A stretch of 64,000 nucleotides of DNA from Thermoleophilaceae bacterium (GTDB taxonomy: Bacteria; Actinomycetota; Thermoleophilia; Solirubrobacterales; Thermoleophilaceae). Positions 16,203-22,405 of the stretch are shown one piece after another. Where the stretch lies: positions 1 to 64,000 of the forward strand of contig JBBDYQ010000022.1 of NCBI GenBank assembly GCA_040901445.1, read 5' to 3'. The position numbers and the translations under genes are program-made. The number at the start of each line of letters is the position of its first letter. Within the stretch, counting starts at the first letter, position 1. The notes under the pieces were generated by a model that was not told the origin of the DNA, ran no database searches, and saw nothing but the letters and a program-made list of their open reading frames with translations.

Positions 16203-16580
16203 GGAAGGCGGCACGGCGGACGGAAAGTCGTCGATCACCATGACGAGCTTGTCGTGATGCCAGATCGCCCGTAGCTCGGGGCGGCTGAGATCGTGGAGGA
16301 TCGCGTCCGCGGGTGGAATTCCCGCGGTCCGGATCAGCTCCTCGACGCGTCGGTGCGCTTCCAGCAGCATCTTCGCCTGCTCGCCAGGGCCGTCGACGCC
16401 GGATTGGCGCCACGTGCGCGCCATGTCGGCCACAGCGTCGGCTTCCCACGTGAAGGTCTGCTCACCTTTCGAGTAGGCACAGGAGAGCGCGCCCGACCGA
16501 TGGTGCTGCCAGAGGTCGGGTGGGGACATCTCGGCCTCGAGGGTGTGCATCAAGAGGCATTGTGCGTCGGTCGAATCCAT
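16194..16580 (-). CDS. Hypothetical protein ending in tRNA-His scar 3
   Basis: A 128-residue soluble protein of normal composition (for example TWRQSGVDGPGEQAKMLLEA and ELRAIWHHDKLVMVIDD). No family recognised. Its last codons (PPSEG and stop) are made of the tRNA fragment, so the natural C-terminus may have been replaced when the element inserted. The start (ATG 16580) is uncertain because no clear ribosome binding site was found. Confidence 0.5.
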   Translation of the reverse strand: MDSTDAQCLLMHTLEAEMSPPDLWQHHRSGALSCAYSKGEQTFTWEADAVADMARTWRQSGVDGPGEQAKMLLEAHRRVEELIRTAGIPPADAILHDLSRPELRAIWHHDKLVMVIDDFPSAVPPSEG

Positions 16581-16710
16581 GCGGATAGGGTCGGACGGTT
16601 CGCGTTACGGCTCAACGCGCGAGTGCAACGATTTGCTTCTCAGTCCGTCACGTCGCAAGTGTCCCGCTCCGGTAGCTCAAGGGCCACGGGCAGGGCTGTC
16701 GTTCGAGTGT

Positions 16711-16741
16711 CTCGCTGGTTCGAGTCCCGTCGCTCACCTTC
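16711..16741 (+). repeat. Decayed tRNA-His 3' fragment, scar copy 4
   Basis: Shares GGTTCGAGTCCCGTCGCTCA with the better copies, followed by a relic of the terminator seen behind scar 2 (CGGAAGG, CCTGC, TAGCG, TTTCTC). The T stem has a mismatch and the anticodon region is no longer recognisable. Upstream, GGTAGCTCA at 16672-16680 looks like a D-arm, so a degenerate complete tRNA is also possible. Confidence 0.5.
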
Positions 16742-16779
16742 CGGAAGGGCCTGCATAGCGACGCGTTTCTCGTTGTTTG

Positions 16780-16990
16780 CACCTCTCGGTGCACTGGGCA
16801 TCCCGAGCAGCGCAGGCACGCGGATGGCCAGCCCGGGCGCCGCCCGAAAAAGCTGGGCACGCGCGCGTCCAGCACCGATGCCGGCCTTCTCGTCCAGCAG
16901 CACCACGTCCGGCTGACGGTCGCGCACGAGCGGTACGGCGTCCGGCCGGTCGGCCGCTGCCGCGACCACCTCGAGCCGGCCCCCGGGGGC
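16780..16990 (-). pseudogene. Response-regulator receiver-domain remnant
   Basis: Minus-strand translation gives RLEVVAAAADRPDAVPLVRD then RQPDVVLLDE, the beta1-alpha1-beta3 pattern of NarL-type receivers with the phospho-acceptor region. The text then degenerates; no DNA-binding domain follows. Probably a decayed fragment. Confidence 0.35.
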
Positions 16991-17250
16991 TTGCCGGAAT
17001 GGGGAAACCGGGGGAGGATGGACGCTCGACGAGCAGGGCGGTCCGACTCGGGCTGGGGGGTGCCGAATCGCGATCGCCCTGTTCCTCGAGCGTCCGCCGG
17101 CCTCCCTGGCTCCGGAACGCTACGACCTTCGCCGCGCTTCCGCCCACGTCGCCAGGTGAGCGCGCGCGATCCCCGCGAGCACCTCGGGTGCCTCGTGAAC
17201 ACCACGTGGTTGATGCCGGCGCGCCGGGCGCGGGCGGTCAGGAGCGCTGA

Positions 17251-17379
17251 CACAACCTGACGGCCTACGACGCGAGCTACCTCGCCCTCGACGACCCGGC
17301 TCTGATCACGGGCGACAGCGGATTGGCGGCAAGCGCCGGGGAGTCGCTGGGAGCCGACAGCGTTCGCAACCTGAGATAG
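17251..17379 (+). pseudogene. VapC/PIN-domain toxin C-terminal remnant
   Basis: The frame reads HNLTAYDASYLAL then DDPALITGDSGLAA, the C-terminal PIN signature (the family has LTAYDAxYLALAE...LLTxDxxLA) with a few residues deleted, ending at TAG 17377-17379. A stop codon directly precedes it (17248-17250) and no N-terminal part is recognisable, so it is a dead VapC gene. Confidence 0.5.
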
Positions 17380-17396
17380 GCGGGCCCGCCCGGAGC

Positions 17397-17402
17397 TAGG
17401 CT
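17397..17402 (+). promoter_or_regulatory. -10 element before the SDR gene
   Basis: TAGGCT ends 8 bases before the ATG at 17411, the spacing seen at many other starts in this window. Confidence 0.45.
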
Positions 17403-17410
17403 CCCCGCCA

Positions 17411-18436
17411 ATGGCCGGCCTCGACGGCAAGGCAATCCTCATCACCGGCGCCGCGCGCGGCATAGGCGCCGCCACGGCCCGTGAGCTCGACCGGCGCGGC
17501 GCGCGCCTGCTGCTGCTTGACCTGGATCCGGAGCCGATCGAGCGGCTGGCGGCGGAGCTGCGCCACGCCGTGGCGCTTCCGGCCGACGTGACCGACGCCG
17601 TGGCGCTCGCGCACGCCGTCACGACGGGCATCGAACGGCTCGGCGGCCTGGACTGCGCGATCGCAAACGCCGGCATCGGCCCGGTCGGTTCGGTCGAGGA
17701 GCTCGCCCCGGAGCTGTTCGAGCGCACGATCGACGTGAACCTGCTCGGCGCGTATCGCACCCTTCGCCTCAGCCTCCCGCACGTGCGCGCGCGAGGCGGC
17801 TACCTGCTCGCAGTCGCCTCGCTCGCGGCGCCGGTGCACTCCCCGCTGATGGCCCATTACGCCGCCAGCAAGGCCGGCGTCGAGGCGTTCGCCGACGCGC
17901 TGCGCACCGAGGTCGCCCACGAGGGCGTGGCCGTGGGCGTGGCCTACTTCGGCTGGATCGCCACCGAGATGGTCCGGGCGGGGATGGAGGACCCGGGTGC
18001 GGCGGCCATGCGCCGCGGGTCGCTGCCCGGCCCGATGCGCCGCGACCTCCCGCCCGAGGGCGCCGCGCGCGCGGTGGCCGGTGGCATCGAGCGCCGTGCG
18101 CGGGTCGTGGCCTACCCGTGGTGGGTGCGCCCGATCCTGGCGGCGCGCGGCCTGATCCAGCCGCTCACCGAGCTCCAGCTGCGCCGCAGCGGCATGGCCG
18201 CCGAGGCCGTTCGCGCCTCCGCGCGTTTGCGTCCCGGACCCGGCGGAGATAACGTCGGCCGGGCCATGCGAGTGATCGACTGCGAATGTGGAGCGACGCT
18301 TCAGGCCGCGAATGACGACGACCTCGCCGGACAGGTGCGCGAGCACCTCGACGCCGACCATCCCGACATGGAGATGACCGACGACGAGCTGCGCGGCTTC
18401 GTGTCCGGCAAGGCGTACGCGGCCAGCGACTCCTAG
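17411..18436 (+). CDS. Short-chain dehydrogenase/reductase with in-frame C-terminal DUF1059 domain
   Basis: Residues 1-285 are an SDR: ILITGAARGIGA (NAD(P) binding), IANAGIGP, and the catalytic Ser...Tyr-x-x-x-Lys as VASLAAP and YAASK. Residues about 286-341 are a DUF1059 domain (MRVIDCECGATLQAANDDDL, then REHLDADHPDMEMTD). The ATG of the DUF1059 part is at 18266 with GGAG upstream, so it may also be made as a separate small protein; no stop codon separates the two. Either a true fusion or loss of the SDR stop. The SDR substrate is unknown. Confidence 0.75.
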   Translation: MAGLDGKAILITGAARGIGAATARELDRRGARLLLLDLDPEPIERLAAELRHAVALPADVTDAVALAHAVTTGIERLGGLDCAIANAGIGPVGSVEELAPELFERTIDVNLLGAYRTLRLSLPHVRARGGYLLAVASLAAPVHSPLMAHYAASKAGVEAFADALRTEVAHEGVAVGVAYFGWIATEMVRAGMEDPGAAAMRRGSLPGPMRRDLPPEGAARAVAGGIERRARVVAYPWWVRPILAARGLIQPLTELQLRRSGMAAEAVRASARLRPGPGGDNVGRAMRVIDCECGATLQAANDDDLAGQVREHLDADHPDMEMTDDELRGFVSGKAYAASDS

Positions 18437-18445
18437 GCCCCCGGC

Positions 18446-18610
18446 TCAGCCGCCGAAGGGCCTCCCGCGCCCCCGCGCGGCCAGCCAGCGCGTCCACAGG
18501 ACGACGATGTCGGCGCTGACGCTGTAGAGGTGGCCGAGCGGGCCGGTGACCGCCCAGGCGGTCGCGCGCTCGGTGGGACGGCGCTGGATCGGCGGCGCGG
18601 AGCGGGGCAC
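18446..18610 (-). CDS. Small conserved-looking protein, 54 residues
   Basis: GTG at 18610 to TGA at 18446-18448. The product has a basic N-terminus, a short hydrophobic stretch (LYSVSADIVVLWTRWLAARG) and a basic tail, like a small membrane-associated protein. It is divergent from tig, whose promoter lies just to the right. Function unknown; gene status is inferred from composition and neat fit between neighbours. Confidence 0.5.
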   Translation of the reverse strand: MPRSAPPIQRRPTERATAWAVTGPLGHLYSVSADIVVLWTRWLAARGRGRPFGG

Positions 18611-18620
18611 CCGGCCACGC

Positions 18621-18626
18621 TATCGT
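18621..18626 (+). promoter_or_regulatory. -10 element of tig
   Basis: TATCGT ends 10 bases before the ATG at 18637. The upstream GTG at 18625 lies inside it, which argues against that start. Confidence 0.45.
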
Positions 18627-18636
18627 GGCGCCCCAC

Positions 18637-20046
18637 ATGGCCGCCGTGAAGACCAGCACCACCGAGCTGGGCGACTCGCGCGTCCGCGTCGACGTCGAGG
18701 TCGCGGCGGACGACGTCGAGCGCCAGCTCCGCACCGCCGCCGCCGAGGTGGGGCGCGACATGCGCCTGCCCGGCTTTCGCAAGGGCAAGGTGCCCGCCGA
18801 GGTCGTCCTCCAGCGCGTGGGACGCGACGCGGTGCTCGACGACGCGGTGCGCCGCGCGCTGCCAGGCTGGTACGAGCAGGCCATCACCGACGCGCGCGTC
18901 GTCACCGTGGGCGAGCCGCAGCTGGACCTCAGCGACCTGCCCGAGAAGGGCGCGCCGCTCGGCTTCTCGATCGAGGTCGCGGTCCGGCCGATCGCCACGC
19001 TCGGCGACTACGGCGGCCTCGAGGTCGGCCGCCGCGAGCCCACGGTGGACTCCGAACGCGTGGACACCGAGATCGTGCGCCTGCGCGAGTCGCTCGCCTC
19101 GCTCGACACCGTGGAGCGGGAGGCAGGAGACGGCGACTTCGTCGTGCTCGACTTCGTGGGCACGGTGGACGACGAGCCGTTCGAGGGCGGCGAGGCCCGC
19201 GGCTACCTGCTCGAGCTCGGCTCCGGCCGCCTGATCCCGGGCTTCGAGGAGCAGCTCGCCGGCGCCACGGCGGGGGAGGAGCGCGCCGTGGAGGTCACCT
19301 TCCCCGACGACTACGCCGAGCACCTCGCCGGCCAGTCCGCCACCTTCGACGTCACGGTCAAAGAGGTCAAGGAGAAGCGCCTGCCCGACCTCGACGACGA
19401 CTTCGCGAGCGACGCCGGCGGCTTCGACTCGCTCGCCGAGCTGCGCTCCGACATCGAGTCGCGCGTGCGCGAGGCGGACGACCAGGCGATCGAGGCCGAG
19501 TTCCGCGAGGCCGTCGTGGACGCGGTCGCGGCCGAGGCCGAGATCCCGGTCACCGACGACCTCGTCCAGGCCAAGGCACGCGAGCTCTGGAGCCGCACCG
19601 CGCACCGCCTGAGCCACCAGGGCATAGAGCCCGAGCAGTACCTCCAGTTCACCGGCAAGACCGAGGACGAGCTGATCGAGGAGGCCAAGCCCGACGCCGA
19701 GCGGGCGCTGCGCCGCGAGGCCACGCTCGCCGCCGTGGTGGAGGCCGAGGCCATCGAGGTCTCCGGCGACGAGCTGTTCGACTCCCTCCGCGAGGCCTCC
19801 GGAATGCCGGCCGGCGAGGAGCTCCGCCCGAGCGACGAGAAGAAGCTGCGCAAGGCGCTCAAGCAGCTGAGCTCGGACGGCCGCGACGACCTCCTGCGCG
19901 AGGACATCGCCATGCGCAAGGCCGTGGACCTGCTCGTCGAGCGCGCCACACCGATCCCCGCCGAGGCGGCCGAGGCGCGCGACAAGCTCTGGACTCCGGA
20001 CAAGGAGAAGTCCGAGAAGCCAGAGCTCTGGACTCCGGGCTCCTAG
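18637..20046 (+). CDS. tig: Trigger factor (ribosome-bound chaperone, peptidyl-prolyl isomerase)
   Basis: A 469-residue trigger factor. The N-terminal ribosome-binding domain contains RLPGFRKGKVP (the GFRxGxxP loop). The FKBP-type isomerase domain spans about 160-250 (VVLDFVGTVDDEPFEGGEAR, then GFEEQLAGATAGE). The C-terminal part is helical and acidic, forming the chaperone cradle. ATG 18637 is preferred because the next start upstream (GTG 18625) falls in the -10 box. It stands directly before clpP and clpX, the usual order in many bacteria. Confidence 0.95.
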   Translation: MAAVKTSTTELGDSRVRVDVEVAADDVERQLRTAAAEVGRDMRLPGFRKGKVPAEVVLQRVGRDAVLDDAVRRALPGWYEQAITDARVVTVGEPQLDLSDLPEKGAPLGFSIEVAVRPIATLGDYGGLEVGRREPTVDSERVDTEIVRLRESLASLDTVEREAGDGDFVVLDFVGTVDDEPFEGGEARGYLLELGSGRLIPGFEEQLAGATAGEERAVEVTFPDDYAEHLAGQSATFDVTVKEVKEKRLPDLDDDFASDAGGFDSLAELRSDIESRVREADDQAIEAEFREAVVDAVAAEAEIPVTDDLVQAKARELWSRTAHRLSHQGIEPEQYLQFTGKTEDELIEEAKPDAERALRREATLAAVVEAEAIEVSGDELFDSLREASGMPAGEELRPSDEKKLRKALKQLSSDGRDDLLREDIAMRKAVDLLVERATPIPAEAAEARDKLWTPDKEKSEKPELWTPGS

Positions 20047-20107
20047 CCCTCGCCAGACACGCCGGAAGGGGGTTCAGGCGCCGTTCGGACGGGTGGAAAC
20101 CCGTTGC

Positions 20108-20113
20108 TAGACT
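20108..20113 (+). promoter_or_regulatory. -10 element of clpP
   Basis: TAGACT, leaving a leader of roughly 47 bases before the clpP start, unlike the leaderless genes nearby. Confidence 0.4.
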
Positions 20114-20166
20114 CCGCCGCAGCCCGGGGAGGATTCCCGCCCGACAAGCGAAACAAAGCGAGGACC

Positions 20167-20751
20167 ATGAGCCCACTTGTCCCGATGGTCGTCGAGCAGA
20201 CCTCCCGCGGGGAGCGCGCGTTCGACATCTACTCCCGCCTCCTCAACGAGCGGATCGTATTCCTCGGGACGCCGGTCACGGACGAGATCGCGAACCTGAT
20301 CGTGGCCCAGCTCCTCCACCTGGAGTCCGAGGACCCGGACAAGGACATCTCGATCTACATCAATTCGCCGGGCGGCTCCGTCTACGCGGGCCTCGCGATC
20401 TACGACACGATGCAGTTCATCAAGCCCGACGTGCAGACCATCTGCGTCGGCATCGCCATGTCCATGGGCGCGCTGCTGCTCTCCGGCGGGGCGGAGGGCA
20501 AGCGCATGGCGCTGCCCAACGCCAAGATCCTCATCCACCAGGTGTCCTCGTCCTTCCAGGGCCAGGCCACCGACATCGAGATCCACGCCAAGGAGATCAT
20601 CGACGTCCGCAAGCGGCTCGACGAGATCCTCGCCCACCACACCGGCCAGGACCTCGAAAAGGTGGCCAAGGACACGGAGCGCGACTACTTCATGAGCGCC
20701 GAGGAGGCGAAGGAGTACCACCTCATCGACAGGGTCATCGCGCACCACTAA
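20167..20751 (+). CDS. clpP: ATP-dependent Clp protease proteolytic subunit
   Basis: A 194-residue ClpP. The catalytic triad is visible: Ser in [13 protein letters not shown], His in PNAKILIHQ, Asp in the segment before [21 protein letters not shown] is the conserved glycine loop. ATG 20167 has GAGG upstream; the frame is open further 5' but without homology. ClpP forms a 14-mer barrel working with ClpX, whose gene starts 10 bases later. Confidence 0.96.
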   Translation: MSPLVPMVVEQTSRGERAFDIYSRLLNERIVFLGTPVTDEIANLIVAQLLHLESEDPDKDISIYINSPGGSVYAGLAIYDTMQFIKPDVQTICVGIAMSMGALLLSGGAEGKRMALPNAKILIHQVSSSFQGQATDIEIHAKEIIDVRKRLDEILAHHTGQDLEKVAKDTERDYFMSAEEAKEYHLIDRVIAHH

Positions 20752-20754
20752 CCT
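20749..20754 (+). promoter_or_regulatory. -10 element giving a leaderless clpX transcript
   Basis: TAACCT overlaps the clpP stop codon and ends 6 bases before the clpX ATG, so clpX can be transcribed alone and without a leader. Confidence 0.5.
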
Positions 20755-20760
20755 CGTCGT

Positions 20761-22041
20761 ATGGCCAGGCCCACGGACTCCAACGAACAGCTCCTCTGCA
20801 GCTTCTGCGGCAAGTCCCAGCGGCAGGTCAAGAAGCTGATCGCGGGGCCGGGCGTCTACATCTGCGACGAGTGCATCGATCTCTGCAACGAGATCATCGA
20901 CGAGGAGCTCACCACTCCCGCCAGCTTCGACCTGGAGAACCTGCCCAAGCCGAAGGAGATCAACTCCGTCCTGCAGGAGTACGTGGTGGGGCAGGACCCG
21001 GCCAAGCGCACGCTGAGCGTCGCGGTCTACAACCACTACAAGCGCGTGCAGATGATGCAGGCCGAGGAGCAGGAGCTCGAGCTGCAGAAGTCCAACATCC
21101 TGCTGCTCGGCCCCACCGGCTGCGGCAAGACGCTGCTCGCGCAGACGCTCGCCAAGATCCTCAACGTCCCGTTCGCCATCGCCGACGCCACGGCGCTCAC
21201 CGAGGCGGGCTACGTGGGAGAGGACGTGGAGAACATCCTCCTCAAGCTCATCCAGGCGGCCGACTTCGACGTCAAGAAGGCGGAGACCGGGATCATCTAC
21301 ATCGACGAGGTCGACAAGATCGCCCGCAAGGCGGACAACCCGTCGATCACGCGCGACGTCTCCGGCGAGGGCGTCCAGCAGGCGCTGCTGAAGATCCTCG
21401 AGGGCACGGTCGCCTCGGTGCCGCCCCAGGGCGGGCGCAAGCACCCGCACCAGGAGTTCCTCACGATCGACACGACGAACATCCTGTTCATCTGCGGCGG
21501 GGCGTTCGCGGGGCTCGACAAGGTCATCGAGCGGCGCATCGGGCACAAGGGCGTGGGCTTCGGCTCGGTAGTCAGCTCCAAGCACAACAAGGACACGGGC
21601 AAGGTGTTCGAGCAGGTCCTGCCCGAGGACCTCGTGGAGTACGGGCTGATCCCGGAGTTCATCGGCCGCCTGCCGGTGCTGTCGGTCATCCACCAGCTCT
21701 CCAAGGACGACCTCGTCACCATCCTCACCGAGCCGCGCAACGCGCTCGTCAAGCAGTTCCAGCGCTTCTTCGAGTTCGACTCGATCGACCTCGTCTTCGC
21801 CGACGAGGCGCTCATCTCGGTGGCCGACAAGGCGCTCGCGCGCGACACCGGCGCCCGCGGCCTGCGCTCGATCCTCGAGGAGACGCTGCTCGACGTCCAG
21901 TTCGAGCTGCCCTCGCGCCGCGACGTAAAGAAGTGCGTGGTCACGAAGGAGACGATCGAGAAGGGCCTCAAGCCCACGCTCGTCACCGAGGCGGCCGCCG
22001 AGGACACCGCCGAGGACGAGTCCGCGGCCGAGTCCGCGTAG
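20761..22041 (+). CDS. clpX: ClpX, unfoldase subunit of the Clp protease
   Basis: A 426-residue AAA+ unfoldase. The N-terminal zinc domain has CSFCGKSQ and [10 protein letters not shown]. Walker A is [10 protein letters not shown], Walker [11 protein letters not shown]; sensor and pore regions follow ([21 protein letters not shown]). The C-terminal acidic tail is lineage-specific. It recognises tagged or folded substrates and feeds them to ClpP. It is encoded with clpP but has its own leaderless-type promoter. Confidence 0.96.
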   Translation: MARPTDSNEQLLCSFCGKSQRQVKKLIAGPGVYICDECIDLCNEIIDEELTTPASFDLENLPKPKEINSVLQEYVVGQDPAKRTLSVAVYNHYKRVQMMQAEEQELELQKSNILLLGPTGCGKTLLAQTLAKILNVPFAIADATALTEAGYVGEDVENILLKLIQAADFDVKKAETGIIYIDEVDKIARKADNPSITRDVSGEGVQQALLKILEGTVASVPPQGGRKHPHQEFLTIDTTNILFICGGAFAGLDKVIERRIGHKGVGFGSVVSSKHNKDTGKVFEQVLPEDLVEYGLIPEFIGRLPVLSVIHQLSKDDLVTILTEPRNALVKQFQRFFEFDSIDLVFADEALISVADKALARDTGARGLRSILEETLLDVQFELPSRRDVKKCVVTKETIEKGLKPTLVTEAAAEDTAEDESAAESA

Positions 22042-22042
22042 C

Positions 22043-22125
22043 CAGAGCCGTCGCTCTCCGGCGTCCTCGCTCGCTCGCGTGCAGAGCACGCGTCGCTCAC
22101 TGCGTCCTTGGATAGCTCGGCTCTG
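22043..22125. repeat. Long imperfect palindrome, copy A (after clpX)
   Basis: Outer arms CAGAGCCG (22043-22050) and CGGCTCTG (22118-22125) are perfectly complementary. The inside holds a GCGTCCTCG stretch, a hairpin CGCGTGC AGA GCACGCG, and CTGCGTCCTTG. The inner part matches the element after rpmA (39814-39898), whose outer arms differ but also pair. It may act as terminator or mRNA 3' stabiliser. Confidence 0.6.
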
Positions 22126-22147
22126 ACTCCGCGGGCCTAGCGGCGGC

Positions 22148-22315
22148 TCAGCGTGCGCTACGCCGCTGCCGCACCCGGCTGCGGCGAAGGAGCCGCTGGG
22201 CCAGACCGGGGCGGGAAGCGGGCGTGCGTGTCCTGCGAGTCCGGCGGTACTCGTCGATCGTCATCCCGGCGGGGATGTCGGGCGGATCGACGTAGCAGTC
22301 CGAACGGGCGTCCAT
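22148..22315 (-). CDS. Small basic protein, 55 residues
   Basis: ATG at 22315 to stop at 22148. The sequence begins MDARSDCYVDPPDIPAGMTI, continues DEYRRTRR and ends in an Arg-rich tail. The N-terminal half has an ordered, protein-like composition, unlike the neighbouring antisense frames. It lies alone between the palindrome and valS on the opposite strand. Function unknown. Confidence 0.5.
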   Translation of the reverse strand: MDARSDCYVDPPDIPAGMTIDEYRRTRRTRTPASRPGLAQRLLRRSRVRQRRSAR

Positions 22316-22372
22316 GCGCCCATGTTCGGTTCGCCGGGCCGGGTTCGCATGGGGGAAAGTGCGCAGGTGATG

Positions 22373-22397
22373 GCGGGAATTCCCGCACCGGTACGAT
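22373..22397 (+). promoter_or_regulatory. valS promoter with palindromic operator candidate
   Basis: GCGGGAATTCCCGC (22373-22386) is a perfect 14-base palindrome just upstream of the -10 box TACGAT (22392-22397). The -10 ends 8 bases before the GTG at 22406. A repressor bound to the palindrome would block the promoter. Confidence 0.4.
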
Positions 22398-22405
22398 CGC
22401 CGGCC

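Larger units (their letters stand above)
16581..17410. other. Gene graveyard at the island/core border
   Basis: No intact gene. It holds a fourth, decayed tRNA-His 3' end, a minus-strand remnant resembling a response-regulator receiver domain, and a plus-strand PIN-domain remnant (separate entries). The promoter of the first core-side gene lies at its right end. Confidence 0.6.

Noticed and set aside
18625-18636. Earlier GTG start for tig
   Set aside because: It lies inside the likely -10 box, so it would not be in the transcript.
20107-22089. Long minus-strand frame (660 codons) over clpP and clpX
   Set aside because: Antisense shadow of two certain genes; codon bias of GC-rich genes leaves this frame open. 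Composition is Leu/Val/Asp/Arg-rich without domains.
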